Origin: Bacteroidales bacterium UBA5762
GTDB lineage: Bacteria; Bacteroidota; Bacteroidia; Bacteroidales; TTA-H9
Assembly (NCBI GenBank): GCA_002418865.1
Contig: DIEY01000017.1
Coordinates: 1-14,562 of the forward strand
Direction of reading: 5' to 3'
DNA: 14,562 nt
The notes beneath the pieces are model-generated. The model had not been told where the DNA came from. It worked only from the letters and a program-made list of their open reading frames with translations, and ran no database searches. Positions within the stretch are counted from its first letter, which is position 1. Each line of letters starts with the position of its first letter. The position numbers were made by a program, and so were the translations under genes. Below are positions 8,160-14,562 of this stretch, piece by piece.

Positions 8160-8550
8160 TACGAATATAATAATAATTTCATTAACAATGAATTAACATT
8201 TGAATTCAAAAGACAGCTTTCAAAATTAGCAAAAATTTTTCGAAACCTCACAAAAATCTTCATCATGTGTGAATACACCCTCCCAAAATCTTGCAATTCG
8301 CTAAAAGGCAAGTCTCATCACAGGAATATAATTTTAAATCGCTGATCAATAGAAAAGCAGCTGATTTGTTATCTATTTTGTTGAAAGAAGTCTTTTGCGG
8401 TTGAGGCCTAATGGGAAAAGTAAGACCATAAAAATTCGTACTGATTTCTTATATAAGCTCATGCATCAAACATTTTATCATTATTACTCGACAGTTCGAA
8501 TAAGGATGACAGAGCCGAAACAAAAGAATGAATGCCTTAAGTTAAAATCG
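8160..8550. other. Intergenic region, about 390 bases, no gene
   Basis: Between msrC and yraN. It holds the putative msrC promoter at its left side and the yraN 3' hairpin at its right edge. The rest (about 8260-8530) is AT-rich with no protein-like reading frame and no RNA gene that I recognise. Confidence 0.55.
8221..8254 (-). promoter_or_regulatory. Bacteroidota-type promoter for msrC
   Basis: TAATTTTG on the minus strand (8228-8221) matches TAnnTTTG, with TTTG (8254-8251) 22 bases upstream. The leader to the msrC ATG would be about 55 bases. The spacing is at the long end of the range and AT-rich DNA yields such matches by chance. Confidence 0.4.
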
Positions 8551-8561
8551 TCATCTTAAGG
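8535..8561 (-). terminator. Hairpin overlapping the yraN stop, possible terminator
   Basis: CCTTAAG (8535-8541) and CTTAAGG (8555-8561) are perfect 7-bp complements flanking the yraN stop codon. On the minus strand the stem is followed by T-rich but interrupted sequence (CATTCATTCTTTTGTTT). This is a weak terminator candidate for the ldcA-yraN unit. Confidence 0.3.
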
Positions 8562-8916
8562 TTGGATAGAAGGCATTGGGAATATGATGGATTTGATTTC
8601 CCTTAGGCGTCATAATAATGGAAATAATATCAAAACGAGTGTCGCCTTCGAACTTATGTTGATCAATATAATGGTTGGCACAGCGTATAAGGGCTCTTTG
8701 CTTTGCAAAACTCACAAAACTCTCGGGTTCTCCAAAGTAATTAGAGCGTCTTGTTTTTACTTCCACAATCAAGAGAAGGTCGCCTTTACGGGCAATGATG
8801 TCGATTTCTTCATGTCCATATCGCCAATTACGGGCTACTATGGCATAACCTTGCTTAACCAAATATTCGGCGGCCAATTCTTCGCCTTCTTTCCCCATTT
8901 CGTTATGTTCAGCCAT
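8551..8916 (-). CDS. yraN: YraN/UPF0102 family nuclease-fold protein
   Basis: 121 residues, the normal length of UPF0102. The family has the fold of archaeal Holliday junction resolvases and related endonucleases; its role in bacteria is still poorly defined. Motifs seen: GKEGEELAAEYLVKQGY (8-24), RNWRYGHEEIDIIA (29-42) and the catalytic-type E-x-K in LIVEVKTRRS (49-58), together giving the Glu37/Asp39/Glu52/Lys54 set of a PD-(D/E)XK-like site. The gene starts 14 bases after the LD-carboxypeptidase stop codon on the same strand, so the two are almost certainly one operon. Start codon chosen at the ATG giving MAEHNEMGKEGEE, in line with homologues. Confidence 0.92.
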   Translation of the reverse strand: MAEHNEMGKEGEELAAEYLVKQGYAIVARNWRYGHEEIDIIARKGDLLLIVEVKTRRSNYFGEPESFVSFAKQRALIRCANHYIDQHKFEGDTRFDIISIIMTPKGNQIHHIPNAFYPTLR

Positions 8917-8930
8917 TATTACAAGATATT

Positions 8931-9842
8931 TTAATCCGAATACATTACTTCGGCTTCTTCATTAGTGACTTCTAATCTAACTTCTGCACCCAGCACAAGT
9001 GGCTCATTGTGGAGCTGGTGTCCAGCAGGAAATCCAAAGCAAACTGGATAAGAATATTCTTTTACTGCATGAAAAACGATTTCTTCGGCACTATAGCCAA
9101 AATCGGTTTCTCCAACCTTCATTTCCGTCAGGCCTCCGATAATAAGCCCAGATAAATGGCTGAGTTTGCCTGCTCTTTTATAAGTCCACATCATCCTATC
9201 GAGGCGATATAAATATTCGCCTACATCTTCGATGAATAGAATTTTTTCATTTGTATCTAAATCTGAGCAACTTCCTATAATGCTGGTGAGTATGGAAAGA
9301 TTTCCGCCAATAAGAACACCCTGGGCCATGCCTAAACGGTTGAGGACATGGGGATACAATTGGTAATTTTGCAAATTTCCTTGTAAAAAATTCATCACTT
9401 TTAGGGCTAAGCTTGAATTTTCGACAGAAAATGCCGAGGCCATGGGACTGTGCAAACTTTGCCATCCGAGACGGTGCAAATGAGCATGCAAAAGGGTGAC
9501 ATCGCTAAAGCCAATGATCCATTTTGGATAAGTTTCGAAAAAATGGAAATCGAGTCTATCGATGATGCGATGAAGCCCATATCCACCTCTTGACATAAGG
9601 ATAGCTTTGCACTTAGGATCATCTAAAGCTTTTTGTAAATCTTCGAAGCGTTCGTCGTCGGTGCCGCTAAATTGGTGAAATTCATTCAAGGCATGCGGCA
9701 TGATCTCCACTTCGAATCCAGCATCTTTCATCACCTTCTCGGCCATAAATACTTTTTCGGGCAAAATTCGCCCTGATGGCGATGTAATACAAACCTTATC
9801 ACCTACATGTAAATAGGGCGGCCTTTTATATAAATAATTCAT
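8931..9842 (-). CDS. ldcA: LD-carboxypeptidase (peptidase family S66)
   Basis: A 303-residue S66 serine peptidase that removes the terminal D-alanine from murein tetrapeptides during cell-wall recycling, normally in the cytosol. The N-terminal domain has GDKVCITSPSG (14-24), SRGGYG (84-89) and the nucleophile elbow in IIGFSDVT (Ser113). The C-terminal domain supplies Glu205 in ILFIEDVGEY and His275 in GFPAGH. This Ser-His-Glu order and spacing matches the P. aeruginosa enzyme (Ser115, Glu217, His285). No signal peptide is seen, which agrees with a recycling role. It is the first gene of a unit with yraN and is divergent from metG across 166 bases; I found no clear TAnnTTTG element on its side. 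Some S66 members process other peptides (for example microcin C7 immunity proteins), but the context gives no sign of that. Confidence 0.92.
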   Translation of the reverse strand: MNYLYKRPPYLHVGDKVCITSPSGRILPEKVFMAEKVMKDAGFEVEIMPHALNEFHQFSGTDDERFEDLQKALDDPKCKAILMSRGGYGLHRIIDRLDFHFFETYPKWIIGFSDVTLLHAHLHRLGWQSLHSPMASAFSVENSSLALKVMNFLQGNLQNYQLYPHVLNRLGMAQGVLIGGNLSILTSIIGSCSDLDTNEKILFIEDVGEYLYRLDRMMWTYKRAGKLSHLSGLIIGGLTEMKVGETDFGYSAEEIVFHAVKEYSYPVCFGFPAGHQLHNEPLVLGAEVRLEVTNEEAEVMYSD

Positions 9843-9959
9843 TCTAAAGATATGAAGTGCTAAAATATAAATTTTTAATCGACATTTATTTTCATAACGA
9901 ATTTACATTGATCATAAATCTATAAAAATAGAAATATGAGGAAAGATAGTTGCAATATC

Positions 9960-9988
9960 TTGGTAAGCAAGCCGATTATGTATCTTTG
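9960..9988 (+). promoter_or_regulatory. Bacteroidota-type promoter for metG
   Basis: TATCTTTG at 9981-9988 matches the -7 consensus TAnnTTTG, with TTG at 9960-9962 and an 18-base spacer, close to ideal. The start codon follows 20 bases later, giving a very short leader, and no T-box or other riboswitch fits in the remaining space. Confidence 0.65.
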
Positions 9989-10008
9989 CAACTCAAATTT
10001 TCGAGATA

Positions 10009-12069
10009 ATGACTTCAGAAAACCATAAATCATATAAACGGACTACAATAACTTCGGCATTGCCTTATGCCAATGGTCCTGTACATATTGGGCATTTGGC
10101 AGGAGTTTATATACCTGCTGATATTTATGCGCGCTATCTGCGCTCGAAAGGAGAAGAAGTCCTTTTTATTGGCGGAAGCGACGAGCATGGTGTGCCCATT
10201 ACTATAAAGGCCAGAAACGAAGGCATCAGCCCACAACAGGTAGTAGATAAATATCACCAAATCATCAAAAAATCGTTCGAAGAACTAGGCATTTCTTTCG
10301 ATATATACAGTCGCACCTCTTTACCTATTCATCATGAGACGGCTGCGAATTTTTTCAAAAAATTATATGAAGAAGGAAAATTTATAGAAAAAGTTACTGA
10401 ACAGTACTACGATCCTGAAGTTGGGCAATTTTTAGCCGACCGTTATATTATTGGTACTTGTCCTATTTGTGGCAATCAAGGAGCTTATGGTGATCAATGC
10501 GAGCAATGTGGCAGCTCGCTCAATGCCACTGATCTCATTCAACCCCGTTCAGCCTTAAGTGGCAGCATTCCTATTTTAAAAGAAACCCGACATTGGTTTC
10601 TTCCTCTCGACCAGTATGAAGACTGGCTAAGAGAATGGATACTCGAAGGGCATAAGGATGATTGGAAAACGAATGTTTATGGTCAGTGTAAATCATGGCT
10701 CGATCAGGGATTGCAACCCAGAGCGGTAACCCGTGATCTCGACTGGGGAGTTAAAGTACCTATAGAAGGAACTGAAGGTAAAGTACTTTATGTATGGTTT
10801 GATGCTCCTATTGGTTATATTTCAGCCACGAAACATTGGGCTCAATTAACAGGTGGAGACTGGGAAAAATGGTGGAAATCGCCCGATACTCGCTTGATAC
10901 ACTTCATAGGTAAAGACAATATTGTTTTCCATTGCATCATTTTTCCAGTGATGCTAAAGGCCGAAGGAAGCTATATTCTTCCCGATAATGTACCCGCCAA
11001 TGAATTTTTAAATTTAGAAGGCGACAAGATCTCGACTTCACGCAACTGGGCGGTGTGGCTCGACGAATACTTGGTAGATTTCCCCGGTAAACAAGATGTG
11101 CTGCGTTATGTGCTCTGTGCCAATGCTCCTGAAACCAAAGATAACGATTTTACATGGAAAGACTTTCAAACTCGTAATAATAGCGAACTCGTGGCTATAT
11201 TCGGAAACTTCGTTAACCGAACGCTTGTGCTTACGACAAAATTTTTCGATGGACGCGTTCCCGAGCTTACCAATCTTCTTCCCATCGATAAAGAAGCTAT
11301 AGAAGAGATTGCAGCTTTCCCAACACGTATTGCCTCTAGCCTCGAGCATTTTCGTTTTCGAGAAGCCTTAAATGAGATGATGAACCTGGCCCGACTTGGC
11401 AATAAATATCTCACCGAAAATGAACCTTGGAAAATCGCTTCTTCCAATATGGAAAGAGTAAAAACAGTTTTGAATATCTCGCTACAGATTTGTGCCAACC
11501 TCGCTATTTTATGCGAACCTTTCCTCCCGTTTACTTCGGCTAAACTTCGTCGTATTCTCAACTTAAAGGATGGGAAATGGGACGATACCGGAAGTTGTGA
11601 TCTTTTGCCAGTTTCTCATATATTGAGCAGACCTGAGTTGCTTTTCGAAAAAATCGACGACGAGGCTATTGAAAAGCAAATTCAAAAACTCGTAAAAACA
11701 AGAAATTCAACTTCTGAATCGCTCAAGCTCGAACCAGCTAAATATGAAATCGATTTCGATACATTTTCGAAGATGGACATTCGAGTGGCTACTATTTTGG
11801 AAGCCGAAAAGATTGCAAAGACGAAAAAACTGCTAAAACTCAAGATAGATACCGGCATAGATAAGAGGACCATTGTATCGGGCATTGCCGAATATTACCA
11901 ACCCGAAGAAATTATTGGTAAACAGGTTTGCATCCTCATGAATCTTGCTCCGCGAACCATCAAAGGAATCGAAAGCCGAGGAATGATACTCATGGCTCAA
12001 GACCCTCAAGGAAAACTCTATTTCGTTTCACCTTCAGAAATCATTCCCTCGGGTAGCCAAATTCAATAA
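10009..12069 (+). CDS. metG: Methionyl-tRNA synthetase with C-terminal tRNA-binding domain
   Basis: Charges tRNA-Met with methionine in the cytosol; class I synthetase of 686 residues, the usual size for Bacteroidota. The Rossmann domain has PVHIGHLAG (HIGH signature at 26-29). The connective peptide has one four-cysteine zinc knuckle (Cys151, 154, 164, 167). The second signature reads KISTS (340-344) in place of KMSKS, a variant I know from other Bacteroidota MetRS. The anticodon-binding helical domain follows (about 360-550). The C-terminal OB-fold (about 583-686, FSKMDIRVATILEAEKI ... LAPRTIKGIESRGMIL) is the Trbp111-like dimerisation and tRNA-binding module. The ATG at 10009 lies 20 bases from the -7 element and is the first in frame. 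It is the only intact plus-strand gene here, convergent with mscS. Confidence 0.97.
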   Translation: MTSENHKSYKRTTITSALPYANGPVHIGHLAGVYIPADIYARYLRSKGEEVLFIGGSDEHGVPITIKARNEGISPQQVVDKYHQIIKKSFEELGISFDIYSRTSLPIHHETAANFFKKLYEEGKFIEKVTEQYYDPEVGQFLADRYIIGTCPICGNQGAYGDQCEQCGSSLNATDLIQPRSALSGSIPILKETRHWFLPLDQYEDWLREWILEGHKDDWKTNVYGQCKSWLDQGLQPRAVTRDLDWGVKVPIEGTEGKVLYVWFDAPIGYISATKHWAQLTGGDWEKWWKSPDTRLIHFIGKDNIVFHCIIFPVMLKAEGSYILPDNVPANEFLNLEGDKISTSRNWAVWLDEYLVDFPGKQDVLRYVLCANAPETKDNDFTWKDFQTRNNSELVAIFGNFVNRTLVLTTKFFDGRVPELTNLLPIDKEAIEEIAAFPTRIASSLEHFRFREALNEMMNLARLGNKYLTENEPWKIASSNMERVKTVLNISLQICANLAILCEPFLPFTSAKLRRILNLKDGKWDDTGSCDLLPVSHILSRPELLFEKIDDEAIEKQIQKLVKTRNSTSESLKLEPAKYEIDFDTFSKMDIRVATILEAEKIAKTKKLLKLKIDTGIDKRTIVSGIAEYYQPEEIIGKQVCILMNLAPRTIKGIESRGMILMAQDPQGKLYFVSPSEIIPSGSQIQ

Positions 12070-12139
12070 GATGTGGCTTGTCATCATCGAGAAATATATG
12101 CCAATTCTTTTGATTTGAATCAATCAACCGATAAAACTT

Positions 12140-12164
12140 GATTATAACGGGCGGGTGTATAATC
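12140..12164 (+). terminator. Hairpin in the metG-mscS convergent gap
   Basis: GATTATA (12140-12146) and TATAATC (12158-12164) form a 7-bp stem around an 11-base G-rich loop, 70 bases after the metG stop. There is no T-run, so it is a poor intrinsic terminator. A second small palindrome, TTGATT-TG-AATCAA, lies at 12110-12123. Confidence 0.2.
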
Positions 12165-12226
12165 CGTTGGTGATTTCAGGGGCTAAAACAGATTAAAAAG
12201 AAATTTTTAGGTTAACTCTTCCATTA

Positions 12227-13039
12227 TTAGCTTTCTTTAATGTGTACCACTCTTTGAGGGAATGGAATATTAATATTGTTGTTTTTAAGAACTTTAAATA
12301 TTTCAACTCTAATCTCACTTTTAATGTTTTCGACCCTGAAAATTTCATTAGTATAGAAAAAAATCGAGAATATCAAAGCGGAATCGCCATAATCTTCAAA
12401 TCTTACAAATGGTTCAGGGGTAGGTAGGACTTTTTCATTTTTCTTTACAACTTCTTTTAAGACTGACATTAAAACTAAAATATCAGTTGAATAATCAACT
12501 CCAATTGTAATTTTAAATCTAGATGATATTTGGCTATGTGTCCAATTTACTACATTATTGCTTGTAAGTACGGAATTAGGAAGAATTATGTAGTTTTCAT
12601 CTCTTCCAAGAACAGTTGTGGAACGGAAATTAATTTTCAACACTTTATAAATCATAGAGTTAATTTCAATAATATCGCCAACTTTTAATGTTCTGTCAAA
12701 CAATAAAATAATACCTGAAATAAAATCATTGAAAAGGTTTTGTAAACCAAATCCTAAGCCAACAAGTAAAGCAGCTGACCCTGCTAGTAAGACTGAAACA
12801 TTGATGCCGAGTAAATGAAGACTAATTATAAAAGAAAAGGCAATAACAATATATTTGAACACTTGATAGATAGAAAACTTTTTTGCTAAATCCAAATTTT
12901 TGGATTTATAAATTATACGTTTGATTATAAATACAAAAAGAATTACAAAAGCAATAAATACAATAAAACTTAGAACATTATGGAGCTTTAAGGTATAATC
13001 TCCTATCTCAATTATTTTGGTTTCCAAAAATTCTTTCAT
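12227..13039 (-). CDS. Small-conductance mechanosensitive channel, MscS family
   Basis: A 270-residue inner-membrane channel that opens under membrane tension to release solutes after osmotic downshock. Membrane segments lie at about 22-43 and 58-78, followed by the pore-lining helix (about 82-114) rich in Gly and Ala (LLAGSAALLVGLGFGLQNLFNDFISG). The beta domain follows with DRTLKVGDIIEI (115-126) and the ILPNSVLTSNNVVNW block (152-166), then the alpha/beta vestibule ending in NIPFPQ (257-262). It is of the compact type, like E. coli MscS. By hand counts of some 60-base rows this gene is about 17-35% GC, clearly lower than metG (37-52%), and its codons look different from the core genes, which suggests separate origin. 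It stands alone, convergent with metG, and its start codon is inside a short inverted repeat (see findings). Confidence 0.92.
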   Translation of the reverse strand: MKEFLETKIIEIGDYTLKLHNVLSFIVFIAFVILFVFIIKRIIYKSKNLDLAKKFSIYQVFKYIVIAFSFIISLHLLGINVSVLLAGSAALLVGLGFGLQNLFNDFISGIILLFDRTLKVGDIIEINSMIYKVLKINFRSTTVLGRDENYIILPNSVLTSNNVVNWTHSQISSRFKITIGVDYSTDILVLMSVLKEVVKKNEKVLPTPEPFVRFEDYGDSALIFSIFFYTNEIFRVENIKSEIRVEIFKVLKNNNINIPFPQRVVHIKES

Positions 13040-13058
13040 AACTTGTTTTTTAGTTATG
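13037..13058. repeat. Inverted repeat across the mscS start codon
   Basis: CATAAC (13037-13042) and GTTATG (13053-13058) are perfect 6-bp complements with a 10-base T-rich spacer. The left copy contains the complement of the mscS start codon. It also marks the point where AT-rich mscS DNA gives way to the GC-rich block. It may be a translation-blocking hairpin, an operator or a recombination scar; the sequence does not decide. Confidence 0.4.
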
Positions 13059-13059
13059 C

Positions 13060-13659
13060 TACTCTTCGGGGGGCAGCAACCGGCGTCATTATCAAACGTG
13101 AAAACGCTGCTAAAATTATATGAAATTCGAATCCGAAAAACCGCCCTGGTGAGCTGAACCGCCTCTTAGGAGCTGTGCGGTTTGCAGACAACTACCTGAC
13201 TCAACCTTTGCGACCTCCCATCTTCAAGGGTTTTCGACTCTGCAAGTGCTGTGTCGAGCTGTCGTCTCACCCCGAAACTGCACACACCTTATGCCAGTGT
13301 CCGAATGCTCTCTTTTGTCAGCCGATTCCGTTGAGGCCTCAGGAGCTGACGAGTACGTCCCTGCGATTGCTCGTAAAAACGCGGCTAAGTACTCACCACC
13401 AGACCTCTTTTGTGGCGTAGCGCCAACCTTGCCTCGAAAGTTAAAACTTTCCGCAGGCGACGCGACAAGGCGAGTGGACTGTTCTAAAAGGCTCCAAGTG
13501 CAAACTCCGCTTTCGCATCGTTAGAAGCGAGGCGAAGCTGGGGCAAATACTGCTTACCGGGAAATTCATAAATGATAGTAACCCTGGGGGCCAAGAAGGC
13601 CTGAATCGGTGTGCTGATCCTGTAAAAACTAAAAGTGCAGTGCGTACGTTCTGCATCGC
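13060..13659. other. GC-rich, ORF-less block with many inverted repeats; possible structured RNA or empty cassette
   Basis: About 600 bases at roughly 50-55% GC in rows counted by hand, against 17-40% on either side. Short open frames exist on both strands and in several frames at once, overlap each other, and show no protein-like features. Instead there is a chain of stems: AGCA/GCGT with ACGC/TGCT (13075-13111), AACCGC/GCGGTT (13157-13182), TCGAC/GTCGA (13234-13257), GTCAGC/GCTGAC enclosing the palindrome TGAGGCCTCA (13317-13350), GAGTAC/GTACTC (13351-13394), GGCG/CGCC (13414-13424), GCCT-c-GAAAGTT/AACTTTC-cgc-AGGC (13431-13458), GGCC/GGCC (13589-13601) and GTGCG/CGCAC (13640-13661). I do not recognise the family. 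It could be a noncoding RNA gene (strand unknown), a non-coding cassette, or a fragment of a mobile element. Confidence 0.45.
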
Positions 13660-13791
13660 ACCTAACGTTTTGCAGATTGGCGTAGTTGCGGATTTTTAGC
13701 ACAAAAGTTCAATCGAAGCTCTGCACTTTGGTTAAGCACTAAACCGTCATAGATGCACGTCACCCGACATTTCGCCAATCTGCTGTTGGGC
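13660..13791 (-). repeat. attC-like recombination site (integron cassette type)
   Basis: Read on the minus strand, GCCCAAC (13791-13785) fits the R'' core RYYYAAC and GTTAGGT (13666-13660) fits the R' core GTTRRRY. The total is 132 bp, inside the known attC range. Just inside them GCAGATTGGCG and CGCCAATCTGC (13783-13773 and 13682-13672) are perfect 11-bp complements, with unequal spacers of 1 and 5 bases, the kind of asymmetry attC sites have. The central ~90 bases are imperfectly paired. Because the two cores are mutually consistent, strand is inferred from the neighbouring genes: the site starts 19 bases after the nuclease stop codon, where a cassette's attC belongs. No integrase or second site of equal quality was found, so it could also be a Bacteroidota interspersed repeat that resembles attC. 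Confidence 0.55.
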
Positions 13792-13810
13792 GTATGTGCT
13801 TCTTTTCTCG

Positions 13811-14302
13811 TCATTTGTTGAACGTCCTGTTTGCCCACGTAAAGAACTCAGTTAAGCTGAATACCATTATGTTTTTGTTCTTCGTTTCTTCTGTCGTGTA
13901 TTTCTTTTGTTTAACAGCATCTTTCAGCCATTGAATTGCTCCTGCTTTCCAACCTGCTCCATCAATTAATATCATAATTGAATTTTCTGGCATTGCTTCA
14001 ATGGTGTTTAAATACAAATAGGGGAGTTTCTCGTCAACTGAACCTGCAGCTTGCTGCCACTTACATTCTATTCGTATTTCCAAGTCATATTTTTTGGATA
14101 TGAGTAAAAATTCTGTGTTGCCCTTATGCTTGTAAACTGTTGTGAATGGAACATTTTCAAGGAGTAGCTCTTCTCCGTATTTTTCTTTGTTTTTCTCCCA
14201 AACTCAGTAATTAATAAGTTCGAATCCCTTACCTGTCAGAACGGTCTTTACTGCTACTTCAAGTTGGTTTCCTGTAACATTACTCTTGGTTCCTTTTTTC
14301 AT
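13811..14302 (-). pseudogene. PD-(D/E)XK restriction endonuclease of a type II system, with an in-frame TGA
   Basis: Reading from ATG 14302 gives MKKGTKSNVTGNQLEVAV, then an in-frame TGA at codon 33 (14206-14204), and then the same frame continues without further interruption to a stop at 13811 (163 codons in all). The part after the stop keeps family-like sequence: YGEELLLENVPFTTVY, LEIRIECKWQQAAGSVDEK with the catalytic-type E79-C-K81, LPYLYLNTIEAMPEN, IMILIDGAGWKAGAIQWL and the end LTEFFTWANRTFN. This is the pattern of small PD-(D/E)XK nucleases encoded beside adenine methyltransferases. The ATG touches the methyltransferase stop codon (TAAATG), so the pair is translationally coupled. TGA could come from CGA (Arg) by one C-to-T change. 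Either the nuclease is off while the methyltransferase persists, or the base is a sequencing error, or translation restarts downstream. The recognition sequence cannot be read from this. Confidence 0.7.
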
Positions 14303-14562
14303 TTATGTGATTGAATAGTTTGTAACAACGATTTCGTTTATTGCTCCGCGCTTAGTCGGGTCTGAATTAATCATTCTTCTTGCAGGAACTCTCACTATGT
14401 TATAGTCACTGTAAATTTCATCAAAAAAGTTGTCAGTGGGATTATTATTCTTCGGGTCTGAATTACTCAACATTACTTTTATTCCTTTTTTGTCAAGCTC
14501 TTTGAAAAGTTTTGAGAGCTCAATTTGTTCATTGTCTGCAAAGTCTTGTTTGCTGTATGATT
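14303..14562 (-). CDS. Adenine-specific DNA methyltransferase, Dam/DpnM-like (D12 class), C-terminal part
   Basis: Only the last 85 residues are in the window; the gene enters from the right edge. The sequence SYSKQDFADNEQIELSKLF, then GIKVMLSNSDP, DNFFDEIYSDYNIVRV and the ending RRMINSDPTKRGAINEIVVTNY is the C-terminal signature of D12-class N6-adenine methyltransferases (Dam, DpnM and relatives). The SNSDP stretch and the R-x-INS...R-G...NEI...NY tail are diagnostic. The enzyme would methylate the host DNA at the site cut by the partner nuclease encoded immediately downstream. Its stop TAA (14305-14303) directly abuts the nuclease ATG. Many relatives act on GATC, but the recognition site here is not proven. 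Within the visible part there is no frameshift or stop. Confidence 0.85.
   Translation of the reverse strand, partial: SYSKQDFADNEQIELSKLFKELDKKGIKVMLSNSDPKNNNPTDNFFDEIYSDYNIVRVPARRMINSDPTKRGAINEIVVTNYSIT

Noticed and set aside
11026..11040. KISTS instead of KMSKS in MetRS as a defect
   Set aside because: I recall this variant from intact Bacteroidota MetRS; all other motifs and the length are normal.
12140..12164. Second attC-like site in the metG-mscS gap
   Set aside because: The hairpin arms exist, but neither flank fits RYYYAAC/GTTRRRY and the element is much too short.
13060..13661. Group II intron inserted at the attC-like site (GTGCG follows the R' core on the minus strand)
   Set aside because: Group IIC introns do target attC sites, which made this attractive, but I found no reverse transcriptase, no GAAA-capped domain V hairpin and no convincing 3' end.
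13175..13702. Several overlapping reading frames of 70-92 codons on both strands in the GC-rich block
   Set aside because: They overlap one another in different frames, have no recognisable domain, unusual residue content and no promoter or start context. Stop-poor frames are expected in GC-rich DNA.
14204..14206. TGA read as selenocysteine or tryptophan
   Set aside because: The methyltransferase and core genes end with ordinary stops, including TGA in several; no SECIS-like element was sought successfully and the protein family has no known selenocysteine. A point mutation is simpler.
1..14562. CRISPR array, tRNA or rRNA genes
   Set aside because: No regularly spaced direct repeats, no cloverleaf with a GTTCRA-type T-arm, and no rRNA-like conserved stretches were seen by eye on either strand.

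Overview
The window is a stretch of AT-rich chromosome from a member of the Bacteroidota. The signs are promoter elements of the TAnnTTTG type with a TTG/TTTG box upstream, no strong Shine-Dalgarno sites, and a gene set typical of that phylum: a methionyl-tRNA synthetase with a fused C-terminal tRNA-binding domain, a GH3-family protein, an S9A oligopeptidase and a YraN protein. I cannot place it below phylum level from sequence alone.

Left edge (1-1017): a wrecked transposase gene that looks like the IS1634 family. It has a frameshift, an in-frame stop, and lacks the central catalytic part. Core block (1018-9842): a one-directional run on the minus strand, read from right to left. It holds LD-carboxypeptidase then yraN (close-spaced); free-methionine-R-sulfoxide reductase then a small lipoprotein (overlapping); the GH3 protein then a deoxynucleoside kinase; an exported S9A oligopeptidase; and phosphoglycerate kinase. 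Several of these units have a recognisable promoter or terminator. metG (10009-12069) is transcribed divergently from the LD-carboxypeptidase gene and is the only intact plus-strand gene. The core genes are housekeeping functions: glycolysis, nucleotide salvage, peptide and murein turnover, redox repair and tRNA charging.

Right end (12070-14562): an accessory region of mixed composition. It contains (a) a very AT-rich small MscS channel gene; (b) about 600 bases of clearly GC-richer DNA with no credible gene but a chain of short inverted repeats; (c) a 132-bp element with integron attC architecture, meaning degenerate core sites RYYYAAC and GTTRRRY bracketing an 11-bp perfect inverted repeat; and (d) a type II restriction-modification pair. 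In that pair a Dam/DpnM-like adenine methyltransferase runs off the right edge and is followed without a gap by a PD-(D/E)XK nuclease gene that has one in-frame TGA. In the direction of the restriction-modification genes, the attC-like element starts 19 bases after the nuclease stop codon, which is where a cassette's recombination site should lie. The best candidate for something unusual is therefore a restriction-modification cassette with a possibly disabled nuclease, next to a structured, ORF-less block. No integron integrase, CRISPR array, tRNA or rRNA gene was seen.
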